A stretch of 64,000 nucleotides of DNA from Plectrocnemia conspersa (Eukaryota; Arthropoda; Insecta; Trichoptera; Polycentropodidae): NCBI GenBank assembly GCA_009617715.1, contig VTFK01000224.1, positions 62,001 to 126,000 of the forward strand, given 5' to 3'. Shown here one piece after another: positions 47,740 to 59,736 of this stretch. Numbering within the stretch: position 1 is the first letter of the stretch; every line of letters starts with the position of its first letter. A program made the position numbers and the translations under genes. The notes below the pieces were generated by a model. The model saw only the letters and a program-made list of their open reading frames with translations, did not search any database and was not told where the DNA came from.

Positions 47740-48090
47740 ATAAAATGGTGAAATTGCTTCGAACTCTCGCTGAACTCGTCGATCGTAACGGAATCCGCCT
47801 GACAGTGCACCGTATCACTGTTACACAATAAAAATTAGCAGGCCGATGAACCAAAGTGGGCGAAATTTAACGAAAATCAATTATCGGGAGGCTAAAATTG
47901 AGAAGGGAAGTGGAATAGATTGCACGTTTCGTCGCGAACGAATAATATTACGATTTGACATATCGCGGTCGGTTCAAACATATGCCAAATATGGAGAAGA
48001 CGACTGACCGAGCGCGCGGACACAACTGTCGTTGTAAGCGCTCGCGAACGCGCTTGCGAGCGCACCGACCGTAAACGAACACGCTTCGTG
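47740..48090. other. G+C-rich island with short inverted repeat
   Basis: Contains GCGCTCGC...GCGAGCGC (about 48038-48063) and many CpGs. Looks like a promoter-type island, but no adjoining exon was found on either strand. Confidence 0.3.
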
Positions 48091-49603
48091 AATTATTCAA
48101 ATAATCAAGTATCGGTTTTAAAAATCAACCACAATATTACATATCAACTGGTTTTATTATAAAAACGTTTTTCATAATCATCGCTACAATTATTTTATAT
48201 TTTAAAAGACGATATGATATTTTTATCGACAACAAATATAAAATTTAAAATTGTGTTTGTCGATTGAAAAGTTTAAACTCTAATTGTAATCTCACTCTAC
48301 AGTTCCCAAATAACATTGTTAAATCCATAATATTTATTTCCTTAACTTCCAGTGTTGGCCGAAATATTGCTAACGGCCGAGGCAAATTGGAAAGTCACAA
48401 TTGTATAAATAAATGGCTACTTGTTAAGAATATCGGCTCCACGCTTAAAACCAATGATCATAAACATTTTCTTAAAATGTTTATGACCATACATCGCCTA
48501 ACTCTCTCTACAAATTTTATTTTTTAATCTGTACATATTATTTTTACTATTTCAACAAAAGTTTAGCATGAATCATCGCAGAGCTTAAACAATTTTAATT
48601 CCAGAAATTTATGACAAGTTGCTGCTTCTGTGAAAGTTATAATAAGATCTTCGCTTTTAATTTTATTTTTAAAACAACGTCGCAAAAATTAATCAAAACA
48701 ATAAAATTTAAAATACTTTGTAGCAATTGTGTTACATTGCTTTTAGTTCCAAATGTTATTTCTGGGTCTTTTGACAAATTTACTAAAAAAGCAAGTAACG
48801 CGTCCAGTCCTTGATGAATAGCTGTGACAGTTTATATTCTTGTGCTCCAGCGTGTTTCCGAATCGCGTTAATGTCAATGGAAGAACTTTTTTTTTTAACT
48901 ATTTTCAGCGAATATTAGAACGAGAATAAAACGCCTATAAAATGACCATCACTGGTCTGGGCCTTGGTTGTCTAAGTTTGTTACAGCCAAATTTAAGCTA
49001 TGGTTATCACAGTTTACAAATAATGCTTTGTGATTCTTGGAAAACTTGTTAAAATATGGATTATTACCTACTCCATTCTAGTGTCCCATTCAATTTTGCG
49101 CTTTGGGTCATTTACTCTCATCTGCCCCACCTTCGCTACGGCTCTAATTTTGAATCTAGCGCAAATACGGAGAAAAGGACCAGTTAAATTAATCAAATAA
49201 TAACATTGTAACTTCAAAGTCAAAATATTTAAATGATTTCAGCATAGTTGTGCAAAAAACAGTACTAAATGCCATTGAAAACACAATATGTATGAGAAAT
49301 CTAAAACAATCAAATTTTAAATTGTCTTCTAATATTTTTTGGTAAATGTACTATAAAAATGTACTATACAGATTACATTTTATTTCTGCGCATTTTCATG
49401 AAAAAATCTCATTTATTTATGATGATAACGTGTTCAATATTACCCCTTTTACTTATACGCTAGCTTCATATTACACGTCGCTCGACGACGCCGTTGGCAG
49501 CATGGCGTTTCAATGTGTCATCTGTCATCTGGACAACTAAGATCTTCGAACTCGATCGACCGCGCCAAAAATATGAGTCTTCGTCGCTGTTGAACGTTCC
49601 ATC

Positions 49604-52600
49604 ATGAAGCTGGTTCACAAGAGTTTGGACAAAGATGGAATGGGGTAAGTTCGCGAAACTTACAAACCTAACCTATCGATCTTACAAAACGTTGACATTT
49701 CAATGCAAATTGTCGAACAGGAGTATCGGCCTCATCCCGGAAGAGTCGGAAGACATGTGGCACGCTTATAACTTAATAGCCGAAGGCGACAACGTCACCA
49801 GCTCTACGTTTAGAAAGGTGCAAACCGAATCGGCCACCGGATCTTCGACCAGCAGCAAAGTCAGGACCGTCCTGAAGATCAGTGTTGAAAATATCGACTT
49901 CGACACGCAAGCCTGCGCCCTTCGCTTGAAAGGCAGAAACGTTCAAGACAATCAATATGTTAAAGTGAGTATATTGTTATCTCGGATCATTGATCTAAAA
50001 TCCGATAATATTAATTTAGACTAAATAAATATTATATAGCAAATTAAATTGTTCGTAGAATACAGATAAAATAAGAAGTTACTTTAAAAGGTAATAATAG
50101 TTTTTTAAATAATAAAACACCATATTTTACAAAATAAATATTTTATTTTAAAATATAAAAAATTATACACGATATTCGGGTTCGCGTCTTCTGTTAGTTC
50201 TGGCTCTCCTTTTCGCCTTGCAATCGGGACAGGTGATGATCCTTACTGTCCATTTGATGTCATCTCTCATCGGTGTGCCTCCGTGTTTAAATATTGTATG
50301 TGGTAAATAAGGTGCTCTGACAACTAGCTGAATCAGATCCATGGCAGGATCACGTGGTTGAGGATCAGGCGTCATAGCTATGATGCGATCCGTCGGATAG
50401 ATAGAAGCGTTTGAATAAGACAGTTAAAGAACACGCCTTTTATACTGTTCCTTTGTTTACAGGAAATTTATTTGTTTTTATTATTGTTAGTATAGGAAGT
50501 GAAATATAAACACAATTTATTTCCTGTATATTGGATGATTAAGATGTATTTTCATTGAAGATCCAGATTTTTTCCTAATGTATTTTTTTATACTAACTTA
50601 ATGGCCTACTAAAAATATTTCTTAACAATTATCTGGGGCAAATTTCATTAACACTACAACAAATTAGTTTTAAATCTTTCATCACTAGATATTTTATTTT
50701 AGAAAATATGTTATTCTTTAATTTTCTAATTAATTTAAAAACAAACTTATAGACATACTTCACGGACGAAAATTTGAACACAATTTAAAGCAATTTATTC
50801 AATCTGTTTTCAAACAGAATAATAAACAGGCAACCTAAATATTTATCTACAAGTGCTGCCCTACAGGGGACAAACATTGAAACTCCTCATGTTATCTATT
50901 TTATATCTCATGATATATTACATTGATTAAAAAAATTCAGATTTCAGAAGTGTCTTATTTCATTTCGCCAGAGCTCTTGACTTAAGAAATTAACGTTTCT
51001 CTTTATATATATATATATATTTTATGTTACTTCAAATACTTATATGTGCTTGCAGATGAATATAATTAAAAAATGAAACATTGTCTATGATCAAGTGTGT
51101 TGACCATAAACAATGTTTGAATATACGATGCAACTAAGTTGTAACTGTAAATTTAATATGTGCATACATATATGTTTTCAGATGGGCGCATATCATACGT
51201 TGCTTTTGGAGCTGAATCGCAAATTCACGTTACAAAAGCAGCTATGGGACTCCGTCGCGCTAGATCGCATCAGCCAAGCTGTCGATTTAACTCAACACGC
51301 TGACGTGGCGGCCGTTGTTATGCAAGAAGGCTTGGCTTACGTCTGCCTGATCACATCTTCTATGACATTAGTGAGATCCAAAATTGATGTGAATATACCT
51401 CGCAAAAGAAAAGGACTGGTTCAAGATCATGAAAAAGTATGTTTTTAAAAAATATATATACATGTTATATTATTTTACAATGATTATACATATATTTTAG
51501 GGATTAAATAGATTTTATGAATCCGTTTTACAAGCAATTTTAAGGCACATCAATTTTTCCATTGTAAAATGTGTGATATTGGCGTCGCCCGGTTTCGTCA
51601 AAGATCAATGCTTTGAATATATGTATCAACAAGCTGTTAAGACTGATAATAAAATACTGCTTGAAAATAAGGGCAAGTTTATGCTCATACACTCATCGTC
51701 GGGATTCAAAAATTCTTTGAAAGGTATAACTATTGTTTAAGCAATATTAAAAAAATGGTGTTTTAAAATATTTTCGTATTCGATTTGAAGAAGTACTTCA
51801 AGATCCTGCCGTTGTCGCTAGAATCTCCGATACTAAAGCTGCGGGCGAAGTGCGAGCACTCGAAACGTTTTACACCATGCTTCAGAACGATCCTGCAAAA
51901 GCATTTTATGGCAAAAAACATGTAGATAGCGCAAACGAAGCTCAAGCAATCGAAACTCTGCTCATATCTGATAAATTATTTAGGTAAGAACTTTTATTTT
52001 TTGATTTTCTGTACAACATCTACGAATATAAGATTTTGTAAATACTACTATAGTTGCTTGCAAAGAGCAGGATTTTAAAACTTATGCGACGAATATCAGT
52101 TATATATTCCACAAAGCAGTAGTTTGAATTTGACAAATTTAATATTTTTTTAGTCTCACTATTATTATATTACTGTAAGACTATGCTTCCATTAAATTTA
52201 TCTTAATAGTAAAATATATTTTATTAATACTTGATCATATGAACGATATTTAAATTTGCCTTTTATATTATCTGTGTCTGAAAGAAATACTAAATATTTG
52301 TATTTTGTAAATCAAGTTTCTGAAAATAAAGATTCATATTATGCGTGTTCATTACGCCTATAATTAAAGGTGATTTCCTATTTAAATTCACTACTAAGTA
52401 TAAGCATTTTATATTTGCTTTCTATGCATATTTTTTACCTAAAGCTTCACCCAATCACAACTCGCTCATCGCCGCTGTCTTCATTTCTTCAATTGTATCA
52501 CTTATTTGCACATTACAATAAATTAAATTATATTATTATGATCTTACATTTTCAGATGTCAAGACGTTCAATTAAGAAAACAATATGTAAAATTAGTCGA

Positions 52601-52823
52601 TTCTGTAAGAGAATACGGAGGCGAAGTTAAAATATTTTCAAGTATGCACATATCCGGAGAACGTAAGTTTTTTTATACCTTATGTAATTTTATATTGTAG
52701 TTCATGCTTTATAATATCTTATTTATTGTTTCAGAATTAGAACAGCTAACTGGTGTTGCTGCGATATTGAGATTTCCTATGCCCGAATTAGAAGACAGCG
52801 ATCAAGAAAGTGATTCCGATTAA
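49604..52823 (+). CDS. pelo: Pelota (Dom34) ribosome-rescue factor, complete, 7 exons
   Basis: Exons 49604-49644, 49721-49964, 51182-51436, 51501-51723, 51791-51983, 52556-52662, 52735-52823; all introns GT-AG. They sum to 1,152 nt, 383 residues, against about 385 in human Pelota. Starts MKLVHKSLDKDGMG, then LIPEESEDMWHAYNL, the conserved opening of the Sm-like N-terminal domain. The central domain carries SPGFVKDQC; the C-terminal eRF1-like domain ends in LEQLTGVAAILRFP and an acidic Asp/Glu/Ser tail. Pelota with the GTPase Hbs1 enters the A site of stalled ribosomes, where ABCE1 splits the subunits (no-go and non-stop decay). Known insect roles include germline maintenance and transposon silencing. 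An AATAAA lies about 150 nt past the stop. Intron 2 hosts an antisense gene candidate. Confidence 0.97.
50142..50147 (-). terminator. poly(A) signal of the nested gene
   Basis: AATAAA on the minus strand, 16 nt after the stop codon. In AT-rich DNA such hexamers are common; its position gives it weight. Confidence 0.5.
50163..50375 (-). CDS. nested single-exon gene candidate in pelota intron 2, 70 residues, unknown family
   Basis: ATG at 50375, TAA at 50163-50165. The peptide starts MTPDPQPRDPAMDLIQLVV and ends with a CPDC pair followed by an Arg-rich basic tail (KAKRRARTNRRREPEYRV). No signal peptide or membrane segment. The frame is clearly richer in G+C than the intron around it. It has its own control signals: TATAAAAGG at 50436-50444, about 32 nt from a TTCA start-site-like motif at 50412, and AATAAA at 50142-50147, 16 nt after the stop. 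The predicted mRNA is about 290 nt. The single CxxC could be half a zinc site; the basic tail suggests nucleic-acid binding. I do not recognise the family. Alternatives: a small retrogene or a domesticated element fragment. Confidence 0.6.
   Translation of the reverse strand: MTPDPQPRDPAMDLIQLVVRAPYLPHTIFKHGGTPMRDDIKWTVRIITCPDCKAKRRARTNRRREPEYRV
50436..50444 (-). promoter_or_regulatory. TATA box of the nested gene
   Basis: The minus strand reads TATAAAAGG, a consensus TATA box about 30 nt before a plausible start site at about 50412. The short leader (about 37 nt) then reaches the ATG at 50375. Confidence 0.6.
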
Positions 52824-53784
52824 AGTGTGCTTAGCTAAATTGTTTATCGATATTAAGTTACAAGAGCTGATATGTTACACGTGTAACATAACATTTTGAC
52901 ATAGCTCAAATTAGTTAAACATTAAATCTTGTGATAATTTACATTTTTTGCCTGTATTAATAATAATAAAAACAAATAAAATATCCTATGTTTATATCGA
53001 CAAAATTTGTGATCTATGAAAATATATTAAATTCACCACGAGACGTGTTCATATCAAAAACTTCAATAAAAACGAGACAATTTTGATACGAAAGATTTAC
53101 ACGATGACTGTGTCTTATTTACATTAGTCGTACATGATAATGTTTCGTTATGATTGCAAATTCGGGCTTTGTTGATACACAAAAGACAGAGATTGCCTTT
53201 TAAAAAAATTATATTACAAAAAGGCCAATTAATTGCCAACGCTTGGAAGTGTATTATGTATTTAATTAATGATATAATTAACTTGCAATTATGCAAGTGA
53301 GTTGTGATTTTTATTATGTATAATAGCCGAGTCCGGTTACTGTGCAATATTTATCTTTCGGTGAATATTTATTAATTCATGTATATCTGGTTTTTGTTGA
53401 TTTTTTTATCGCATAACATAAAAAAAAATACTGATATTATGTTGTTCATTATTTATGTGTATAAATACTTTAAAATCTCATGAACTTTATTATCTAACGT
53501 TCCAAATTAACTTATAACGTATTTGTTTTTTTTTATTGAAAATGATAAATAATAAATTATTTATGATGAATTGTTGTTTGTATTCAAGTACAATTTGTGA
53601 AATACCTTAAATACATTTTTTTTGAATTAGTGATTCAGAAGAAATTTTTGATATTCCTTCGACACATTTCATATGAAATTCTGGAAATATTATAGATGAC
53701 AAAGATGTGAAAAAATGTCACTAAGCATTAACACTGAGTATGAGAATAGCTAATATAATGTTTTTAAAGATGCTCTCTATTTTT

Positions 53785-54340
53785 TAATCAAAATACTAAA
53801 TGTATTCTCCACCATATATACCTTACACTACAAAGTCTCTGATTATAGTTTTTTACTCTTTCTTCACGAATAGCTACGTCAGTTGCGAACGGTTTCATCA
53901 AAAGTATTTCTAATTTGAAACCACCATCTCCAATAAAAACACGAGGCACTGGTTGTGTTCTACCTGTTAATGGTTTTGGTCCAGGAATGTTCAACTGATT
54001 GTTAACAAGCTTGTGATAGAAAGAAGATCTGTGAAAAATTGTGCTATTAAAAATTGGCAGCTTTTCCATAGCTGCCAACATCAATTATAATAAATTTATA
54101 ATCTGGGCTTACTACGGCAAGCAACACGATAGAAAATTTCTGTTTATAGCAAAAATGTAATGTTCCAGTATTCGGTGGGGATTTTACATAAACATATCTT
54201 CCATTAGTGCTCCTGATACAATTGGGAAATCTCCATATCTCATTAAATCCAGCTTCAGACTGTTTCTACGTTGTTTCCATGGGTAGTGGCATATATTTGT
54301 TGTAGTGTTTTCCAAATTGCTTGACTTTCTTCTTGTATTA
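53785..54340 (-). pseudogene. PIF/Harbinger (HARBI1-like) transposase remnant
   Basis: In broken frames the minus strand gives FNEIWRFPNCI, YVYVKSPPNTGTLHF, QKFSIVLLAVVSPDYKFIIID, then VFIGDGGFKLEILLMKPF and REERVKNYNQRL. This is the order of a Harbinger DDE nuclease. The first catalytic Asp (normally in a DG[K/T]H context) reads Asn in NGRYV, and the C-terminal Glu region is replaced by a stop-bearing tail. Inactive. Confidence 0.75.
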
Positions 54341-54434
54341 TTACACCAACAGTTGTAAATCCATTACGATATGAATGTTCGATTGTTTTGTAATAATCTT
54401 CTGCAAGGTATCTGAAATAAATGTATTTTTACAG

Positions 54435-54780
54435 GTAATCAATGAAGTTCCAAGCTCCTCAGGCGAAGCTTATAAAGAGTATAAAAATTGGCCTTGGGCT
54501 GAACAAATGAGATATTTAGACAATTTCAATGAACAACTGGAAATAATATTTCAAACCAAGACAGACAAAAAACTGGTCAAAGCGATTCTCAATCTCTTCA
54601 TTGTTTCATTGCAGAAAATATAAATGCGTATTTTAATGCATCACAAATTTCTGTTCATGAAGTTTCACAAAATTCAAAACGCAAAATTAGAAAAATAAAG
54701 AAGTCAAAGTATGCAGAAACAACCGATCAAGTACTACGATACCTAAAAATGAAAAACGTATAAAAGTAAAATATGGACAA
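54435..54780 (+). pseudogene. MADF/BESS-like partner gene of the Harbinger element, remnant
   Basis: Encodes EYKNWPWAEQMRYLDNF, the typical end of a MADF DNA-binding domain, and after stops an IRKIKKSKYAETTDQVLRYL piece. Autonomous Harbinger elements carry a second, Myb/MADF-type gene; it lies beside the transposase remnant on the opposite strand. The N-terminal part is missing. Confidence 0.6.
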
Positions 54781-55171
54781 TATAGATTTATTCTTTATAA
54801 GCTACGCAAAAACTTTATAAAAAATTTCCAACTCAAATGGAAATATGTTGAAACTGGAAACAGCAACATTGTTTGCTAGGTTCAAATTATAAAATGAAGA
54901 ATGTATTAAGTCCTTCGTCTATCATCTTCCGAACTCGAAATACCGCAATCCGTCACTCCAAAAACTACTTTTAATATTCCTTACAATGACGCGTTTGAAC
55001 ATTTAAACATATCTTGGTATGATAATATTATATATTAAATTTTAAAATGTATTAACTTTATTAAAACAAATGGCAGGAGTGTAAGACTGGCCGCACGTGT
55101 ACGGTTTCCTGATTAGGTTTCCGCATCTGGAACTCTGATTCGGAATCCTGAACACATGCATTTCATACAAA

Positions 55172-55480
55172 ATGTTACACATGACGCATTTAACAGTTAT
55201 CTTCGAAAAATTAAATTTGTTAAATAAACAACTGCAAGTAGCAAATAAGACCCGTATTGATGCGAACTATAGTATATGTGGTTTTATTGGACTTCTGCAA
55301 TTGTATAAAAAAATGTTTCAGACAAAAAAATTGAGCAATTCTATTGACTTAAAAGTGTGAGGTGATTCTGCTATACTTGCTGTGGAATATTTGGGTAAAA
55401 TGGCTTGTGACTTAAATAACAGATTTGAAAGAAATTGTTATCCCACATTAGATAACACAATCGATATTGATAGATATAAC
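55172..55480 (+). pseudogene. hAT transposase fragment
   Basis: HMTHLTVIFEKLNLLNKQLQ resembles the L..IF..LN.LN..LQG stretch of DUF4371-type hAT transposases. It continues after a stop with LNNRFERNCYP. Decayed. Confidence 0.45.
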
Positions 55481-56439
55481 TGACATAGCCATTCAATATC
55501 AATAAGAACTCTTAGAATTGTAAAACGATTAATCTTTTCAAACGCTTTTCAACATAAATATACAATGGTGTAGCTTTGTGTCGAAACAGAAACAAAATGC
55601 CTCAATTATGTCAAGTTTAGCAAGAAAATTACTGTTACCACTCCCGTTGTCATATTTAGTTGCATGCGGCTTAAGTGCTGTAAATGGCTACTTATTTTTT
55701 ATGAAATTGATTTTATAATAAATAAAATATTTAATTGAAGGGGCCTATTTATTCATTATGACAAAAATTAGGTGGCACTCTGGTAACAATAATAATAGAA
55801 TAATAGTATATATTTACATATACATTAAGCATATTATTGCATAATCGCAGTTCTCAACGGTTCCGACCAATCAGAAAAAATAATTTAATTATTTTAAATT
55901 TTCATGGAGACGCATGATCTTATAAAATGGTATCTATGTACATACATAAACAAAATACATAAAGCCCACTACCGAATGCGTATATAATGTTATCGTTCAA
56001 AATTGAAGAGTTTAATGACATCTGTTGATAAAAGTATTTTCGATTGATTTACCGATTTAATATAATTATTCGAATTGCAAATAAACCAGGTAAGTGTTAA
56101 CCATAAACATGCTACACATATTTAGTACGTATGAGGATTGAAAGTTATTTTATCTTTTGATATTCGGGGATCTGTCTTTTTCTGATTTTTTTAGAATCTT
56201 TTATCAGTAATTAGTGAGTCGTGTTTTATTTTTTTCAATGTATTTTTTCAAGGTATATTCTCGCTAATATGGAACTGCCTCAGGAATTAAATCAGCGATG
56301 CGATTCTGTACGAGATTAAGGTATGATTTTGAATGCTTCTTCAATAGTGATATTGCTGCTTTTATTTGATTGCAATGTGCTGTAACGTCGACATGTTTTA
56401 AAATTGAGTAAAAAAAATAAAAATATGTGGATTTAAAAT

Positions 56440-57310
56440 CTTTTTGAATCCAGTCGATTCCTACACGCTTTTGTCGTCTTATGCTTCTTCGATTATTTTG
56501 TTAAAACATCCCAGAAGTTACATTTTATTATCTTTTATACAATTCACTATCTTAGAACGAAAGTTCCAGTGTTTCATTAACTCTCGGTACTTGTGTTTGA
56601 CTAACTTCGTGAAACAAGTCATTTCGTTTTGTAGAAGATAATAAGAACACGCCAAATCCACTTATGTGGAAAAAAATATTCATACCCATTTATTTGATGA
56701 ACAAATTTTCTTTAAAATTAAATTCAGCTGATGTGCATTGCAGTGAACATAATTGGCATTAGGGTAAACGTCTTTCATTAGATGTTGTACTCCATTTCGT
56801 AATGGGTGCTATTTAGCAGGGAATTGTTTTGATAGATATGTGCATTTAAATAAATATTTCGTTCCATAAAAGGAATTGTTTGTGCATTTATGTAATATAA
56901 ATCTTCGGATTCTTGCAGAAAGTTATTCATAAGGTGTTCAATGTTCTGACCAGTACCCGCTCGCTTGCACCTAATCTGTTCAACAGTAATGCACAAACAA
57001 TTCGTTTTATGGAGCAATTATTTTACATATTGCTCATTTAAATTGTCATCCTTCGTAATCAGCCCATTACTGCTGCACTATCATAGGCCTGTGCGAACAA
57101 TTTTACGTTGATATTAAAAGATTTCAGTTCTTCTTTTAATACATTAAGTTTCACAGCAGTCCTCTTATGAACATCAATAAACGCCAGAAACCTTTCAACT
57201 GGTGGAGAATTGTAAGTAGCACAAAATAATTACGAATTGCAAACGACAAGATATCATACATCAGTTGTTTCGTCTGCTTGCAAAGAAACAAAAGTCACCT
57301 AATCCACTTC
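56440..57310 (-). pseudogene. ZMYM1-like hAT transposase remnant, split by a MITE
   Basis: On the minus strand, fragments upstream of the insert read FVSLQADETTDV, GVY..CS-type pieces and AYDSAAVMG. Downstream they read HLMKDVYPNANYVHCNAHQLNLIL. These are the ADETTD, YDGAAVM and YVHC.AHQLNL landmarks of TTF/DUF4371 hAT proteins, in the right order. Frameshifts and stops throughout. The M1 element at 56804-57051 sits between the AVMG and HLMKD blocks. Confidence 0.72.
56804..57051. mobile_element. MITE family M1, complete copy inserted in a hAT remnant
   Basis: 248 bp flanked by TTCGTAAT on both sides (56796-56803 and 57052-57059). The left end is GGGTGCTATTTAGCAGGGAA, then TGTGCATTTAAATAAATA. 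The other half carries inverted copies of the ends. The insertion interrupts a conserved transposase region, so it postdates that element. Confidence 0.85.
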
Positions 57311-57962
57311 ACTTTATTTTTAATGCACTTTATATGTGCAGTCTAAAATGACATTTTTGTTGTTTTTTCGCGTATTTAGGCATGATCCTTTAATTATAAT
57401 TGTATATTTAAAGCTTTTTAAAGGTTTAAAGGTTCTAATTCATCATATTTTACAATTATATATAATTACTCCTCGAACAAAAATTTCACTTTTTTTAAGC
57501 TCCCTTAGCAATTTCTCATAAAAAAATTTGAATAAAGATGGCATTTGAACAAAATTATCAAGATGGCCTATTTTTAGTTCCCACAGCAATAATGACTTTA
57601 ATTTTTCGTATCCTATGATATTTTTAAATCTGGTCACCTTAATGTAATTAAAAAAGAATAGTCACAAGACATTTTTTGTTACAGGATATGACTACTTTTC
57701 TCATGGTTAATTTTATGTCACAATTCAAAAAAAAAATTTTCTATCGTTAAGTGTTGAGGGATACTAAATTATATAACAGGGAATAAATTGCAGATAAAGT
57801 TAGTGATCATTAAATAAAAAACGGTAATGTACTTCTAAAAATAGTGATTGTGTAAATTTTTGCTATTCATATTTTGTAGTTTTTCATAAAACAAAATCAG
57901 AGGTAATTGTATATGTATAACATAGCATTAATTCAAAAATATTCATTCAAGTTGATCTAACA

Positions 57963-59736
57963 TTATCTTCTAGCAAAATTTTTATCCATATTTCCATAAG
58001 AACGCTGTATGTTATTAATTTTAGATTTGATTCTGCTCTCTACACTACTGTTAACAACGGCCGTACGCAAATGTTTCTCGACAAAATCTTTCTGAAATTC
58101 ATGATCCTTATTCTTTAACTCTTCCTTCTTATCTTGATTCCTATAATATTTAACATTGTGTTCTCTCTCCCTATCTCTTTTAACAGCATCTTGCATCATT
58201 TGCCTTCTCTTCTCGTCCATTTCTTCTTCAGTTAACTTTTTTCGAGCACGCGGTTCCGCTTCTTTAGTCGACGGTTTACTTTTGGTTTCGATTACAGACT
58301 TATGACTTTTGTTCGGTATAGTTAATTTACTTCCATCGGCTTTAACCAGTCCATAATTTTTATCATTATAGCTCCTAGAAGGTTTTCTCTCGGAATCTGA
58401 ATCGTCGTGCCTCTTTTTTCGATCATCGGACGACTCGTATTTCTTATTTTTAGCTTTTTTACGATCGTCTTCTTCGTCTGAATATTTACTACTTCTTTTA
58501 CGCGAATCTCTGCTATGAGACGGTTCATCCTTATCATATTTTTCTTTTTTATGTTTCTTATGTTTACGTGTAGGCTTTTCATCCGAGTCAGAATCAAATT
58601 CTGAATCAGAATCGGAACTATATTTACTCTTTTTCTTCTTTTTAGATTTATCAGATAATAAATTCTTAATATCATCCAACTGATCGCCGCCTAATTTCTT
58701 CAATTTTTCATATATTTTGTCTTCTAATTTATTCTTATGCTTCTTGCTTTTCTTGGATTTCTTCAACTCTCTCCTCTTAGTCCTTTCCATCTAAAAAAAT
58801 AATGTAATAAAATACATATCAAAATAAAAATAAAAAAATAATTAAATTACACACCTGATCAGCTTTCAATAGCATGGATAACTGTTTAAGTTTAACAGGA
58901 TTCTGTAACAATTGCGTCCTCGACTCAACTTCTCTTTTACGAATAGCAACTAAAGGATCTTCCAAGAGTTTTCGTGCCAAATCTACTTGACTATCAACCG
59001 GAGGTATGTCGCTTTTTAAATTACGGATTGAAAATGGTATGCATTCGTGTTCTACATGGTTTTTTGGCACAGATTGTGTACTTTGCTGCTCTTCAGCAGC
59101 CATTTTTTCAAATGTTTTGTCAATGGCTTTCCCGAGCAAATATTGTTCCCGGTCTACACTATGGGTGGGCTCCTAAAAATAAAAATGAATACATAATTAA
59201 AGTTGGAACAATTTAAAAACAACATTTAACCAAACAAAAATCAACGACTGCAATGTTTAAATTATTAATTTAGATATAAAGGCATATATTGATTCAGTAG
59301 ATTAAAACCAATGCATCATCTGATTCATATTTCATACCTGATTTTGTTGTTTGAAAAAGTTAATATAAATCATAATTTATTATCGACACATATTAAAAGT
59401 TTTATTTGATGCATTGAATGAAAATTTTAAAATAATTTGAAAATACCTTGTACATCCAATCCATTTTCTTATTTGGTTTGTTTGCTAGAGTGCCAGAAGT
59501 TTGACCATGCTGCACGATTTCCTCGTGAAAGCGTTCTTGGTCAATTTCTTTACGGAGGTCGTCCATCTTTCTGTCCTCTTGTGCTTGAATTTGCTCCGCC
59601 TTCCATACTTTCTCCTGGTTCTTTATAGTTTTGGGATGCCATGACTTTTTTGTGTTCTAAAATGGCAAAATATTGTTTCAGTGTGTTATAATTTATGATT
59701 TAGGACCATTTTATTTACTAAGTCTCCGCCGCCCAT
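57963..59736 (-). CDS. Cwc25: CWC25 pre-mRNA splicing factor homologue, complete, 4 exons
   Basis: Exons 59736-59719, 59656-59447, 59172-58855, 58790-57963; introns GT-AG; 1,374 nt including the stop, 457 residues. It starts MGGGDL|NTKKSWHPKTIKNQEKVW, the conserved CIR_N-type opening of CWC25, with exon 1 only six codons long. An Arg/Lys/Glu-rich helical segment ending MDWMYK follows, then the EQYLLGK block, and a long Lys/Ser/Asp-rich C-terminal tail with RS-like and SDSDSEFDSDSD runs. CWC25 joins the activated spliceosome and promotes the first transesterification step, its N-terminus contacting the branch-site region. The tail is longer and more charged than in yeast, as usual in animals. 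The frame is intact. Confidence 0.95.

Larger units (their letters stand above)
40171..49603. other. intergenic region between divergent CLIP and pelota genes
   Basis: 9.4 kb. It contains a mariner-like copy (42165), a hAT fragment (44818), an S2 SINE-like copy (46665), an M1 MITE (46790) and a G+C-rich island (47740-48090). The stretches 40200-42100, 43000-44800, 45450-46650 and 48100-49500 show nothing that I can name, apart from scattered open frames without family features. Confidence 0.7.
52824..57962. other. intergenic transposon graveyard between pelota and CWC25
   Basis: The two genes converge here. It holds the Harbinger, hAT and M1 remnants listed separately. Positions 52980-53780 and 57320-57950 show nothing identifiable. 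Confidence 0.7.

Noticed and set aside
48550..48820. Minus-strand peptide LLAFLVNLSKDPEITFG as an exon of a gene
   Set aside because: Coding-like for about 50 residues, but no splice partners or recognised domain, and it decays into AT-rich sequence.
49773..49955. Antisense frame over pelota exon 2
   Set aside because: Shadow of a firmly identified exon.
58322..58675. 117-codon alternate frame in the CWC25 last exon
   Set aside because: It is a shifted reading of the Lys/Ser-rich tail and is Ile/Arg-biased as expected for an off-frame.
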